Shown here: positions 1 through 10,534 of the stretch, one piece after another
Numbering within the stretch: position 1 is the first letter of the stretch
Layout: the number at the start of each line of letters is the position of its first letter
Source: Pseudomonas alliivorans
GTDB taxonomy: Bacteria; Pseudomonadota; Gammaproteobacteria; Pseudomonadales; Pseudomonadaceae
NCBI RefSeq assembly: GCF_017826695.1
Contig: NZ_JAFFZW010000012.1
Coordinates: forward strand, 1 to 64,000
DNA length: 64,000 nucleotides
Reading direction: 5' to 3'
Made by a program: the position numbers and the translations under genes
Notes under the pieces: generated by a model
Databases searched by the model: none
Seen by the model: only the letters and a program-made list of their open reading frames with translations
Told to the model about the DNA's origin: nothing

Positions 1-1171
<1,171 letters not shown>

Positions 1172-1209
1172 CAGACACCTCTATCTGGCGAGCATTCTCG
1201 CCTAAATGG

Positions 1210-1235
1210 GTGTCCGGTTTCATTAGACCACTACA
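1210..1235. repeat. IS terminal inverted repeat, right
   Basis: This is the reverse complement partner of 1-26 and lies just upstream of orfA. In IS3 elements this end usually also holds the weak transposase promoter. Confidence 0.9.
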
Positions 1236-1311
1236 CATACCTGATCAGTAGCTCACAACTCCCGTGTCGATCCTATTCACTACCTCGACGATGAGACCCG
1301 AACGCCGCTCA

Positions 1312-1340
1312 CAAAAAAGGCCGCATCCACATGCGGCCTT
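1312..1340 (-). terminator. Rho-independent terminator of mksFEB
   Basis: Read on the minus strand, GGCCGCA and TGCGGCC form a GC-rich stem around a short loop and are followed by a run of six T, about 20 bp after the mksB stop. The IS lies beyond it, so the element did not cut into the operon's last gene. Confidence 0.85.
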
Positions 1341-1360
1341 CTCGTCACAGCTATCCAGAC

Positions 1361-4180
1361 TTACGAAGCCAGCTCTGGAGACTCTTTCTTCACTTCGTCG
1401 CGACGCTGGATGTACTTCCAGTCAGCCTCATCGATATAGATCCCGTTAGGGCCGCTGCCGCCTTCCAGATCGATAGCGACATGGGCGGAGACTTGAGGCT
1501 TCACACTCGCAAGGATAGGCACAAAGCCCAGTTGCAGGCTTGTTTCCAGCAAAGCTGCCTGGTTCTTCTCGTCGATGTCTGCGGCTTCGTCAAGGTAGTA
1601 AGGCAAGCGCACTCGGCCAGCCTGATCGCGATCCATCAAGTGCAGCAACAGGTACATGTTGGTCAGCGCCTTGATGGTCATCGTCGTGCCGTTGGACGCA
1701 GCACCATCGATGTCAGTGTGAATAACCGGCTGGCCATTGACCTTGGTGATTTCGAAAGCCAGTTCGAACAGATCCCTGAGACCCAACTGGTTATGGTTGG
1801 CCGCCACCAGACGTGCCAGGTATTCCTTGGCCTCTTCGTTCTTGTTGTCCTGTTCAGCGCTTTGACTCAGATCGAAGACCGACAGCGTTTCGCCTTCTTC
1901 GTACTGACCTGCGCTGTGGATGATCTGATCAATGTGCTTGAGTGCTTCCTTGTTGGGAGCAAGCACAATACGGAAGCTTGCCAGGTTGGACACCTGACGC
2001 TTGTTGATCTCTCGGTTGAACAGGGCAAGCTGATGCTCAAGGCTGTCATAGTCGCTACGGATGTTGCGCAGCGTGCGGGCAATGTCCGTCACGGCGGCGC
2101 GACGTGCCTTGCCCAGCGTCAGCGCTTCATCGGTGCGGTGCGCATAAGCATTGATCAGCAACTGCAGACGACGCTCCATGTCGTCTTCACTGTCGAACTT
2201 CGCCACGCCTTTGAGGCGCACTTGGGCGTACAGCGCTTCAATCTGACCATCGCTGCGCAGCAAGCCCTGCCAGCTGTCCTGGTAGTCATTAAGCAACGGC
2301 AGCAGGTTGTCCATCGAATCGTCGATCGGGTCCATGAAGGGCGTTCCGAACGGTAAATCCGCCGGCAACAGCTGGCGACGACGCAACGCATCGTCCAGCG
2401 TGCGTTGCCTGGATTCCAGATCGCCAATCTGCCGTGCAACCAGTTGCAGTTTGGCCGACAGTTGCTGGACCCGCTCTGTGAACGCATCGCTTGAGCGTTT
2501 CAGCTCGTCCTGAGCGGCTTCCATCTGCGCCAAGTCTTCAAGCTTGGAAGACTCCTCTGCGCTCAGCGTCTGGCAGCGACGGAAATCTTCCAACGCTTTT
2601 TGCGCGTCCAGTACCTGCTGATAAAGCGCTTCGGTCTGTGTCTTGCTCGCCGAGCGATCCGCCGCTACCGCCTGCTGGGTCTTGAGCTGCTTCAGCTCTT
2701 TTTCCAGACGCTCTTTCTGGTCACGCAATGCTGCGCGATCGGCCAGCGCCTGAAGAGCAGGAGGCTCAATGCTCGACAGGTTGATCGTCAAGCCCGGTAC
2801 GGAGAACTGATCGCCCTTGAAGCCATCCAGAATCGTTTCCAGCGATTTGACCCACGCGTCACCATCGTCCAGCGCAATACCCTGTTCGCCAAGCGGCAGA
2901 CTGAATAGCGAGCTGTTGAACAGGCGCATCAAGCGCTCTACATCCGGTTGCGAGAACTCTTCACGCAGGCGGGCATAGCTGTTGTTGTCCGCATGATCGA
3001 GTTGCTGCTTGAGAGACTTGAGGCGTTTTTCCAGGTCCCGCAGCCGCTCGTCCAGATCCTCGGCGCTGAACTGTCGAGACTGTGCCAATGCTCCGGCCAG
3101 TTCGTCATGCGCGTCCTTGGCCGCCAGCAACTGCTGTTCCAGCACCTTCACGTCGTCGACCAGAGCAAAACGATTCTTCAGGACCGACAGCTCACCGACC
3201 CAGCGCTGGATACCGCTGATCTCGCGCTCCAACCGCATCAGTTCCTGAGTGCTGGAACGTTGTTCGTTCTGCATTTCATCCTGCTGGGCACGGTAGTGCT
3301 CGGCCTGGATAACCAGCTCCTCCTTGCGTGCACTGGAGTAGTCCGACCAGGTGCCCAGCAAGGAATCAAGAATCGGTGAAAGACGATGCAGCTTGCCGCG
3401 CAACAGATCGCGCTGCTTCACGCCTGCGGCCAGTGCTTCGACCAGCGGACCGGCCAGCACCAGCGAGTTGTAATCCTGTTCCATGCGACGCACGTCGCGG
3501 AAGGCCTCTTCACACGCGGCAATGTAGTCGACGCTGCCGGAGCGAAGGCTGTGCTCGAAAGCATCGAGGAACAGTTGCTTGAGCTTGGCAGCAGTGATCT
3601 CGCGCATGTGCAGCAGATTGATGAACAGTGCCCGAAAAGTCTTCAGGCTCTGTTCACTGGTCGAGCGCAGCGGAATCAGCGTCAGGTCCAGCGGGATTGA
3701 GGTGTGACCACCCACCAGCAAGCGCCGCAGTTCGTCCGGCTTGAGCTCATAGGCCTTGAGGCCTTTGCTTTCCAGGTTGCTGAACAGCTCTTTCTGACGC
3801 AGACAGGTGTCGTTCTTCTGGTAATGGCCCAGGTCCAGCTCGCCTGCGTAGGCGAAGAACTGATGCCCGAAGCCGCCACCCGGGCCGCGACCGACCACGC
3901 CTATGACATGCGGGCCATGAGGCAGAGAGACTTCCACCAGAATGTAGCTGGTGTCCGAGGCGAAGTAGAAGCGTCGGGATTGTTCCAGGCTGTACTTGCC
4001 GAAGCTCATGTCCGACATGCGCGCCAGAATCGGGAATTGCAGCGCGTTGATCGATGCACTCTTGCCGAGGTTGTTCGCGCCGTACACCGACAGCGGATTC
4101 TCCAGCGGAAACAGACCCAGGCTGTAGCCTGCGGTATTCAACAGGGCGAAACGGCGAATGCCAAAGCGTTCCTGGCTCAT
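1361..4180 (-). CDS. mksB: MksB, SMC-like ATPase of MksBEF condensin
   Basis: This is a 939-residue SMC-type ATPase of the MukB-like bacterial condensin family, which organises the chromosome. Walker A is GANNLGKS at residues 34-41. A long coiled-coil region with a central hinge-like break fills the middle. Near the C-terminus come an SNGT signature-like motif and a Walker B (LPYYLDEA). The ATG overlaps the mksE stop (ATGA), so translation is coupled. It is shorter than MukB, as usual for Mks. No mksG/JetD-like Toprim nuclease gene follows; the terminator at 1312-1340 closes the operon. That fits the MksBEF type proposed for chromosome maintenance better than the plasmid-cutting Wadjet form. 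Confidence 0.9.
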   Translation of the reverse strand: MSQERFGIRRFALLNTAGYSLGLFPLENPLSVYGANNLGKSASINALQFPILARMSDMSFGKYSLEQSRRFYFASDTSYILVEVSLPHGPHVIGVVGRGPGGGFGHQFFAYAGELDLGHYQKNDTCLRQKELFSNLESKGLKAYELKPDELRRLLVGGHTSIPLDLTLIPLRSTSEQSLKTFRALFINLLHMREITAAKLKQLFLDAFEHSLRSGSVDYIAACEEAFRDVRRMEQDYNSLVLAGPLVEALAAGVKQRDLLRGKLHRLSPILDSLLGTWSDYSSARKEELVIQAEHYRAQQDEMQNEQRSSTQELMRLEREISGIQRWVGELSVLKNRFALVDDVKVLEQQLLAAKDAHDELAGALAQSRQFSAEDLDERLRDLEKRLKSLKQQLDHADNNSYARLREEFSQPDVERLMRLFNSSLFSLPLGEQGIALDDGDAWVKSLETILDGFKGDQFSVPGLTINLSSIEPPALQALADRAALRDQKERLEKELKQLKTQQAVAADRSASKTQTEALYQQVLDAQKALEDFRRCQTLSAEESSKLEDLAQMEAAQDELKRSSDAFTERVQQLSAKLQLVARQIGDLESRQRTLDDALRRRQLLPADLPFGTPFMDPIDDSMDNLLPLLNDYQDSWQGLLRSDGQIEALYAQVRLKGVAKFDSEDDMERRLQLLINAYAHRTDEALTLGKARRAAVTDIARTLRNIRSDYDSLEHQLALFNREINKRQVSNLASFRIVLAPNKEALKHIDQIIHSAGQYEEGETLSVFDLSQSAEQDNKNEEAKEYLARLVAANHNQLGLRDLFELAFEITKVNGQPVIHTDIDGAASNGTTMTIKALTNMYLLLHLMDRDQAGRVRLPYYLDEAADIDEKNQAALLETSLQLGFVPILASVKPQVSAHVAIDLEGGSGPNGIYIDEADWKYIQRRDEVKKESPELAS

Positions 4181-4878
4181 GCGTCCAACTCCTGTTCATC
4201 GGCGATGGCACGAGCCAAGGCCTCTTCTTCGGTTTCTTCGCTGAATTCGGCGAGGTCCAGGGGATCATCGGTTTCCAGCAGCTTTTCATCGCTGTCGTCA
4301 TCGATGAGTACCGGAGTCGGCAAGGGCAGGGCGCTGTGCAGGCTGGCCGCCAGATCACGGTCCTGCTGCACGGAAAGGCACACGTCGAGAAAGCGATGCA
4401 TGGGCGGCAGGAATCGATAGATACCGACCTCTTCACTGGCGAAGCCGAGCTGGGTCATACGGCGCATGATTTTCTCCTCCAGCTCTTCCTGGGTCTGAAC
4501 CTCGGCCTGCAGAAACAGATCGCGGTACTTCTCCAGCATTGATGGCAGCTCGTCGCGGCCCAGACTGCCGCCATCCAGCACGGCCATCGGATCGCGGCCC
4601 TGATCGGCCAGATGCTCGACCAGGATGAAGGTAAACAGGGCCAGACGCTGTGCAGTCTTGTTCACCTGCGCCGCAGCAAGATCCGGCACAAAGTAATAGA
4701 AGCCTCGGGTGTCGCACACCAGTTCGAAGCCCAGCGCCTTGAACAGCGCACGGTACTGGTCCTGGAAGTTGGAAAGTTGGGCGTACAGCTCTGGATCACG
4801 GCGGCTGACGTGGTAACCCTTGAACAACTCGCGAAAGATCGGGGCGAGCTGGGACATTTCGGATAGATCAAGATGCAT
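4177..4878 (-). CDS. mksE: MksE, condensin accessory subunit
   Basis: This is the 233-residue MksE subunit, whose tandem winged-helix fold binds the kleisin MksF and the SMC heads. I chose the ATG at 4878 (MHLDLSEMSQLAPIFRELFK) because it gives the family's usual length and an 11-bp overlap with mksF. An in-frame ATG at 4998 would overlap mksF by about 130 bp and add a low-complexity leader. The C-terminus is strongly acidic (residues such as DDDSDEK and EETEEEA). It lies between mksF and mksB in a single coupled operon. Confidence 0.87.
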   Translation of the reverse strand: MHLDLSEMSQLAPIFRELFKGYHVSRRDPELYAQLSNFQDQYRALFKALGFELVCDTRGFYYFVPDLAAAQVNKTAQRLALFTFILVEHLADQGRDPMAVLDGGSLGRDELPSMLEKYRDLFLQAEVQTQEELEEKIMRRMTQLGFASEEVGIYRFLPPMHRFLDVCLSVQQDRDLAASLHSALPLPTPVLIDDDSDEKLLETDDPLDLAEFSEETEEEALARAIADEQELDA

Positions 4879-6145
4879 GAACAGTGCTCTCGGAATTCTC
4901 TGGCTGCGAGCCTGCGGGGGCAAGCAGGGCAAAGGAGCGCAGGCTGACGCGGTGCTCCCGTGTGTAATAGTCGCGGCGCTCAAGGCGTTCGCGCGCAAAG
5001 CGCTTGTCGCGGGACAGGCGCGAAAACCAATACAGCAACTCTTCTGTTTCGCCGTTCGGCTCCTGCTCCAGCAACCAGTCCATCAGGTCTGGCATCGGCA
5101 GGGCGTCTTCGCAACGCTCAAGCATTTCCTTGACCGTACGCGGCGCGCGGGCAGGTTCGCCCTTGCGGATGCCGCTGGCCTTGGGGAAGCGTGCTGGCTT
5201 GGGCTCAAAGCGCGCCAAGGCGTAGACGTAGGCTTCGACCTGGCTTGCGCTGCCCAGAAAAGTGCTTTGCGGACGGGTGAACATTGGCATCGCAGCCTGC
5301 GGCACGGCGTCCAGCCCTTTACGGCGAATGGCTGACAACGCCAGCGCTGCGCCACGGGTGACTGCGTTGTGGCGACGTGCTTCTTCACGCAGCGGCAGCA
5401 GCAACTCCCGTGCATGACGCAGGGTGAGCTGGGCGCTCGTCTGCATTTCCAGAATGCGCGCATGGGTGCGCAGCAGCATATCGTCATCGACCAGATGACC
5501 CAGGCGCTGTTGTTCGGTCAACAGACGCAGCAGGACATTCTCGACCTTGCGTACGCCTTGCTCGAAAGCCCCATCGGCGTTCACCAGTTGAATCATCGGC
5601 TCGACGTATTCATCCCAGGTCGCCAGCACTTCCGCATAGCGTTGGCGAAGCGGAATCTGCCGGTCGCTGGTCTTGGCACGATCAGCGACTGCTACCAGTG
5701 CCTGCTCGTCATTGGCGAGCTTTTTCAACACGTCACGCACGCGCATATCCAGCAATCTAAGCTGCCTGGCCAGATCATTGGCGTCGCGAATCTCGAAGGC
5801 GTCCTGAATGTAACCGGCCAGGCGTTCGAGGTGGCGCAGGTAGGCTTCGATCTCCAGGCACAGCCCCAGGCGGTGCTCACGACGCAGGTATGACAGGAAG
5901 TCATGGATCTGCGCATTGAGTTCGAAACGGTTCGGGCTTTTGGCGACAGGCACCAGAATGTCCAGACGGATCCACACGTCCAGCAGATTGGTGATGTCTT
6001 GCGGTGTGCTGTCCTGTTGTTGAGCCGCAAGCTGCAGGCGCAGCTCGCTCAGGCTCAAGGTGCCCTGGTCGAAGTGTTCGCATAAGGGCTCGAGTAGCGC
6101 CCAATGCTCGGCAAGGGCGCGCAGGACGCGCTTGGGTTCGATCAT
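4868..6145 (-). CDS. mksF: MksF, kleisin subunit of MksBEF
   Basis: The 425-residue kleisin-type subunit is the first gene of the operon. The N-terminus (MIEPKRVLRALAEHWALLEP) and the segment to about residue 90 look like the winged-helix domain of this family. A long helical middle follows, then a C-terminal region (residues about 340-410) rich in arginine and acidic residues. In the complex, kleisin bridges the two MksB heads and recruits MksE. It is divergent from the gene at 6290, with a 144-bp shared upstream region that contains a DnaA-box-like 9-mer. Confidence 0.87.
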   Translation of the reverse strand: MIEPKRVLRALAEHWALLEPLCEHFDQGTLSLSELRLQLAAQQQDSTPQDITNLLDVWIRLDILVPVAKSPNRFELNAQIHDFLSYLRREHRLGLCLEIEAYLRHLERLAGYIQDAFEIRDANDLARQLRLLDMRVRDVLKKLANDEQALVAVADRAKTSDRQIPLRQRYAEVLATWDEYVEPMIQLVNADGAFEQGVRKVENVLLRLLTEQQRLGHLVDDDMLLRTHARILEMQTSAQLTLRHARELLLPLREEARRHNAVTRGAALALSAIRRKGLDAVPQAAMPMFTRPQSTFLGSASQVEAYVYALARFEPKPARFPKASGIRKGEPARAPRTVKEMLERCEDALPMPDLMDWLLEQEPNGETEELLYWFSRLSRDKRFARERLERRDYYTREHRVSLRSFALLAPAGSQPENSESTVHAS

Positions 6146-6268
6146 GGATAGGCCGACTGTTGGCGAATGAAAGGCGGCGATTGTACTGCATCATTCACTC
6201 AAGATTTCACCTGGGCGCGATATGCTTCAGCACGAAAAGACGAACAACGCTAGAATTGCGCGCCTAAC

Positions 6269-6277
6269 TTATCCACA
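6269..6277 (+). promoter_or_regulatory. DnaA-box-like 9-mer TTATCCACA
   Basis: This is an exact match to the DnaA consensus TTATNCACA. It lies in the short intergenic space between the divergent mksF operon and the gene preceding rimI. A single match in 64 kb can arise by chance, so function is unproven. Confidence 0.3.
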
Positions 6278-6289
6278 GGTGACCGACCC

Positions 6290-7087
6290 TTGCTCAATGA
6301 GTCCCGTCGCCGCGCTTATTTGACTGCCATGCAGGTGGTCAACTGGCTGCCGCGCACTGAACTGCCGTTTGCTGCACCCTCCCGTCCGGAACTGCTCGCG
6401 CCGTTGCCGCCGCCGGTCGAGGTGCAGAACGAGTTGCCAGCGGTGTCCTCGCCTGCGCCAGTGGTGGCGGACAACGTCGTGCCTATTGAAAGGCCGGCCG
6501 AACGCCCGAAAATCGAGGTGCCGCGACCCTCGCTGGCCAGCACGCGCACCGTCGCAGCGGCTGTCGAAGACGCTGAACCCGCGCCGCCCAAAGCCGTGGT
6601 CGTGCCGCCGCCGCGCTTCTCCCTGCAATTGTTGCGCGCCGGGCGTTGCCTGCTGCTGGTGGAGTTATCCACGGGCCAGCCGTTCCAGAGTCGCGACCCC
6701 TCCTATCTGTTGCTCAAGGACATGCTGCGCGCCGCCGGTCTGCCGGACAGCCCGCAGATTATTGGCGAGCCTGTGCGCTGGCCGCTGCTGGTTCGTGGTC
6801 AGATGGACCAGGGGCCTGAGGCCGCGCGTGATTTCGTACAGGGTTTTGTCGGCGCAAGGCTCGAAGATGAACCGTGCACCTGCCTGTGGTTGGTAGGCCT
6901 GCCCGCCATGAAGTTCGCGGGCGAAGCCGATGCCGAATCCTATTATCAGGACTTGCAGGTAAACGGGCTGGGCACTGTCTGGGCGCTGCCGGGGCTGGAA
7001 TTATTGATGGACGAGCCTGAACGCAAGGCTGATGTCTGGAAAGCCATGCGTCGGCTGATGACGCGCTGGAAATCAACTGATGAGTGA
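6290..7087 (+). CDS. Conserved hypothetical protein upstream of rimI
   Basis: I do not recognise a named family for this 265-residue protein. The first ORF codon is TTG (LNESRRRAYL), with AGGTG about 9 bases upstream; no ATG gives a longer plausible start. Residues 25-110 are proline/alanine-rich and probably unstructured. The C-terminal half (from about residue 115, beginning RFSLQLLRAGRCLLLVELS) looks folded. The stop overlaps the rimI ATG by 8 bp, so the two are co-transcribed and probably translationally coupled. In P. aeruginosa a hypothetical gene holds the same place beside rimI, which argues for a conserved pair. Confidence 0.75.
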   Translation: MLNESRRRAYLTAMQVVNWLPRTELPFAAPSRPELLAPLPPPVEVQNELPAVSSPAPVVADNVVPIERPAERPKIEVPRPSLASTRTVAAAVEDAEPAPPKAVVVPPPRFSLQLLRAGRCLLLVELSTGQPFQSRDPSYLLLKDMLRAAGLPDSPQIIGEPVRWPLLVRGQMDQGPEAARDFVQGFVGARLEDEPCTCLWLVGLPAMKFAGEADAESYYQDLQVNGLGTVWALPGLELLMDEPERKADVWKAMRRLMTRWKSTDE

Positions 7088-7532
7088 TGCAATAAGCTTT
7101 CGGCCCATGACCGAGGCCGATCTGGATGCCGTGCTGAAAATCGAATACGCAGCCTTCAGCCATCCCTGGACCCGAGGCATCTTTCTGGATGGGCTCAAGT
7201 CATACGAGATCTGGCTGATGTTCGAAGGCGCCCAGCAAGTAGGGCATGGCGTGGTTCAAGTCATCATCGATGAAGCGCATCTGCTCAATATCACCGTGAA
7301 GCCGGAAAGTCAGGGCCGGGGACTGGGTCTGCTGTTGCTGGATCATTTGATGAAGCGTGCGTATCAGCTCAATGCCCGCGAGTGCTTTCTTGAGCTGCGC
7401 GACAGCAACCGGCCAGCCTATCGTCTGTATGAAAACTATGGTTTCAACGAGATAGGCCGGCGGCGTGATTACTATCCGGCAGTGGGCGGTCGTGAAGACG
7501 CCGTGGTCATGGCCTGTACACTTCTGGAGTGA
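7080..7532 (+). CDS. rimI: Ribosomal protein S18-alanine N-acetyltransferase
   Basis: This is a 150-residue GNAT enzyme that acetylates the N-terminal alanine of ribosomal protein S18. The acetyl-CoA-binding motif QGRGLGLLLLDHLM is present, followed by the usual RimI helix and the ELRDSNRPAYRLYENYGF region that ends the GNAT core. Length is normal. The ATG overlaps the end of the upstream hypothetical gene by 8 bp. It converges on the acidic-protein gene, with 9 bp between stops. Confidence 0.93.
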   Translation: MSDAISFRPMTEADLDAVLKIEYAAFSHPWTRGIFLDGLKSYEIWLMFEGAQQVGHGVVQVIIDEAHLLNITVKPESQGRGLGLLLLDHLMKRAYQLNARECFLELRDSNRPAYRLYENYGFNEIGRRRDYYPAVGGREDAVVMACTLLE

Positions 7533-7541
7533 GACCCGGCC

Positions 7542-7949
7542 TCAGCGTCCGGCCTTGCCATCCAGCGGGTCGACGATGGCCATTTCTTCTTCATCCAGAC
7601 CATCGCCACCTCCGATATCGTCTTCATCCACGACAGTCAGGTCCAGGTCAGCTGGATTGTCTTCACCGCGCTCGCTGGCCGAGCGGGCACCGTCTTCATG
7701 AATCAGCGTTTCCGGCGAAAGATCATCGTCGGTCGGCTGGTGGTCGTCGGTGGAGGCACCGGTCATGCCGGCTTCGCGCACGCGCTCATCCGGTATTTCA
7801 TGTTGCAGCTCGTCTTCAGGCATAAGATCACCGATACGGGCGGTCTCGTCATCTCTGAAGTTCAGCTCTTCCATGGAGCCCATGCGGTCTTCATTGTCGT
7901 CGATGGGTTCCGGTTGGGTGGCATCGAATGGACGGCGTGAATCGTTCAT
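7542..7949 (-). CDS. Small acidic, probably disordered protein
   Basis: The 135-residue protein has a very high Asp/Glu content, no cysteine and no hydrophobic segment, so it is probably soluble and largely unstructured. The start is MNDSRRPFDATQPEPIDDNE. No catalytic motif is visible, and I assign no function. A small hypothetical gene sits between rimI and the carbonic anhydrase gene in P. aeruginosa as well, so it is probably a real conserved gene rather than a shadow. Confidence 0.65.
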   Translation of the reverse strand: MNDSRRPFDATQPEPIDDNEDRMGSMEELNFRDDETARIGDLMPEDELQHEIPDERVREAGMTGASTDDHQPTDDDLSPETLIHEDGARSASERGEDNPADLDLTVVDEDDIGGGDGLDEEEMAIVDPLDGKAGR

Positions 7950-8122
7950 GACGAATCCTCATTGCAGGTGGTCGTATTAGGTGGACCGGTGGCAACTTTG
8001 AAGATTCCTTTTTTATCCGTGCGGTTTGTCATCAAGGGTGATATCAGGTAGTGGCACAAGGACGTGACTTCCGGTGTCAAAGGCCAGTCCAAGGCTGAGC
8101 ATCATAAACGAGGCATCAAAGC

Positions 8123-8761
8123 ATGAACGAGCTACAAGACCTGATTGATAACAATGCACGTTGGGCCGAGGCGATCAAACAGGAGGACCCTGACTTCTTC
8201 GCCAAGCTGGCTCGCCAGCAGACCCCGGAATTTCTTTGGATCGGTTGCTCGGATGCGCGCGTTCCCGCTAACGAGATTGTCGGCATGTTGCCGGGCGATC
8301 TGTTCGTACACCGCAACGTGGCCAACGTTGTGCTGCACACGGACCTGAATTGCCTGTCGGTGATTCAGTACGCCGTGGATGTCTTGAAGGTCAAACATAT
8401 TCTGGTGACCGGTCACTACGGCTGCGGCGGCGTGCGCGCCTCCATGCAGGACCGTCAGTTCGGTCTGATCGACGGCTGGCTGCGCACGATTCGTGATTTG
8501 TATTACGAGAATCGCAACGTGTTGGCGCAGCTGCCGACCGAAGAAGAGCGGGTCGACCGTATGTGCGAACTGAACGTGATTCAGCAGGTTGCCAACGTTG
8601 CCCACACCAGCATCGTGCAGAACGCCTGGCATCGCGGCCAGAGTCTGTCGGTGCACGGTTGCATCTACGGCATCAAGGATGGTCGCTGGAAAAGTCTGGA
8701 CACCACCATCAGCGGCTTCGAGCAGTTGCCGCCTCAGTACCGCCTGCGTCCGCAGGACTGA
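8123..8761 (+). CDS. can: Beta-class carbonic anhydrase
   Basis: This 212-residue cytosolic zinc enzyme interconverts CO2 and bicarbonate. The zinc ligands of the beta class are visible: Cys in WIGCSDARVP (with the CxDxR dyad) and His/Cys in TGHYGCGGV. The layout around them (PGDLFVHRNVANVV, then SVIQYAVDVLKVKHILV) is the standard fold. Length is normal for Can/CynT2-type enzymes. It is a single gene that converges on the chemoreceptor gene at 8820 across a stem-loop. Confidence 0.94.
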   Translation: MNELQDLIDNNARWAEAIKQEDPDFFAKLARQQTPEFLWIGCSDARVPANEIVGMLPGDLFVHRNVANVVLHTDLNCLSVIQYAVDVLKVKHILVTGHYGCGGVRASMQDRQFGLIDGWLRTIRDLYYENRNVLAQLPTEEERVDRMCELNVIQQVANVAHTSIVQNAWHRGQSLSVHGCIYGIKDGRWKSLDTTISGFEQLPPQYRLRPQD

Positions 8762-8778
8762 TCGAGCCAGAAGACTGG

Positions 8779-8816
8779 TCGGGCGCTGTGCTGCCTCCAG
8801 GGCACGCAGCGCCCGA
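8779..8816. terminator. Stem-loop between can and chemoreceptor gene
   Basis: TCGGGCGCTG (8779-8788) pairs with CAGCGCCCGA (8807-8816). It lies between the convergent stops at 8761 and 8820 and probably works in both directions, although the T run is short. Confidence 0.6.
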
Positions 8817-8819
8817 TTC

Positions 8820-10493
8820 TTACAGCACGAATCGTTGCACCATCAGGTTCAGATCCGTCGCCAGCATCGATAACGCGTTGCTGGCGACTGTGGTCTGCTG
8901 GGCGCCGGAGGCAGTCTGCGATGACAGGTCGCGAATACTGCTCAGGTTACGATCCACTTCACCGGCGACTTGGGCCTGCTGTTCCGCCGCGCTGGCAATC
9001 AGCAGATTGCGGCCATTGATGGTGCCGGTCGAACTGATGATGACGTTGAGCGCTTCACCCGTCGCAGCGGCCTGCTCCAGGGTCAGGCTGGCTTGTGATG
9101 CCGTATGGCGCAGCGAGCTGGCAGTCTGCTGAGTGCTTTGCTGGACTCCACTGATCAGGCCTTCGATTTCTGTCGTCGAGGCACTGGTACGTTGCGCCAG
9201 GGAGCGAACCTCATCGGCGACCACGGCAAATCCACGCCCGGCTTCACCGGCACGTGCAGCCTCGATAGCCGCATTGAGTGCCAGCAGATTGGTCTGGTTG
9301 GCAATGGCGCGAATCACGTCCAGGATGCTGCTGATGCTCTGGGTACGCTCGGCCAGCCCTTCGGCCTGATGCGATGAATCCAGCACGTTCTCGGTCAGTT
9401 CCTTGATCGAACGAATGGTCGCCGACAGTTTGACCTGACCCTGCGCAGCCGCCTGCGTGGACGCCTCGGATTCGCTCACCGTGTTGCTGGCATTGCCCGC
9501 CACTTCGACGGCAGCCTGACTCATCTGGTTGACCGCTACCGCCGCCTGTTCGATTTCATTGTTTTGCAACTGCAGGTTGAGGGCACTGGCTTCAGCAATG
9601 GTGCCCATTTCCTGAACCGATTGTGACAGTTGCGTGGCCGCGGCATAGATCTGGTCGATGGTACTGTGCAGGTTGTTGCGCATGCGGCCCAGCGTCGTCA
9701 GCAGTTGCGCGGTTTCGTCTTTGCCGTCTGGAATGTCATGACGGGTCAGGTCGCCGTCGGCAATGGTGCTTGCAATGTGCAGTGCGTGGCGAACCGGGCG
9801 GATAATACTGACGCTCAGACGCCATGCCAGCAGCAGGGTGAGCGCAAGGGCGATAGCAATGGCACTCAGCGCGATGACACGCGTCTGCTCGTAACTGGCG
9901 CTCGCGGCTTCGACGGCGACAGCAGCGCTCTGTTTGTTCAGTTCGCGCAGCAACTGCACCTGCATGTCCATCAGGTCGCCCTGCATGGACAGCAGGGTGT
10001 TAGCCAGGAGACGCGCTTCATCCAGCTTGTTCTGTTCGATCAGTGCCATCTGGTCCTGCAGGCCTGGCATGAACGCCTTGTAGGCATCCTGCAGAGCGAT
10101 GATCGAATCATGCTCGGTGCCCGCCGGGACACGTGCCAGGTAGTCCGTGAAGCCTTTCTCGACTTCGTTCTTGAGCTGTTCGACGTTGATCTTGCTGCTG
10201 ATCACCGCGCCAGGATCGTCGGCATTGGCAATCAGGCGAGTGGTTTCACTGCGCAGCTTCACCAGTCCGATGGCGATGGCGTCGGCCATGGCGATACTTG
10301 GCAAGGCGCCGCTTTCGACGGCCTCGCCCTGACGGCGGATTTCCTGCATTTGCAGCAGACAGAAAGCGCCCAGCGACACCATCAGCAGGGCCGTGGTCCC
10401 GAAGCAGATGACCAAACGTGGCGCTATCCTGAAGCGGCGCAGTACCGTTACCCCGGACTTTTGACGCAAGAAACGAGGCAGGAGATTTTTCAC
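8820..10493 (-). CDS. Methyl-accepting chemotaxis protein 1
   Basis: This is a 557-residue inner-membrane chemoreceptor. I place the start at GTG 10493 ([11 protein letters not shown]), which has GAGG upstream; the longer frame from 10544 would begin inside the candidate promoter at 10535-10560. The order is TM1 ([21 protein letters not shown]), a four-helix-bundle-like periplasmic domain, TM2 ([19 protein letters not shown]), HAMP, and the cytoplasmic signalling domain. The conserved hairpin tip contains [17 protein letters not shown]. No C-terminal CheR-tethering pentapeptide is visible. The ligand cannot be read from the sequence. Confidence 0.9.
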   Translation of the reverse strand: MKNLLPRFLRQKSGVTVLRRFRIAPRLVICFGTTALLMVSLGAFCLLQMQEIRRQGEAVESGALPSIAMADAIAIGLVKLRSETTRLIANADDPGAVISSKINVEQLKNEVEKGFTDYLARVPAGTEHDSIIALQDAYKAFMPGLQDQMALIEQNKLDEARLLANTLLSMQGDLMDMQVQLLRELNKQSAAVAVEAASASYEQTRVIALSAIAIALALTLLLAWRLSVSIIRPVRHALHIASTIADGDLTRHDIPDGKDETAQLLTTLGRMRNNLHSTIDQIYAAATQLSQSVQEMGTIAEASALNLQLQNNEIEQAAVAVNQMSQAAVEVAGNASNTVSESEASTQAAAQGQVKLSATIRSIKELTENVLDSSHQAEGLAERTQSISSILDVIRAIANQTNLLALNAAIEAARAGEAGRGFAVVADEVRSLAQRTSASTTEIEGLISGVQQSTQQTASSLRHTASQASLTLEQAAATGEALNVIISSTGTINGRNLLIASAAEQQAQVAGEVDRNLSSIRDLSSQTASGAQQTTVASNALSMLATDLNLMVQRFVL

Positions 10494-10534
10494 AGCAGAT
10501 GACCTCTTTGAACGGACCCTTTCGGAGAGCCGTT

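Noticed and set aside
1331-2356. 341-codon open frame on the plus strand
   Set aside because: It is antisense to mksB, with composition typical of a shadow frame and no recognisable domain.
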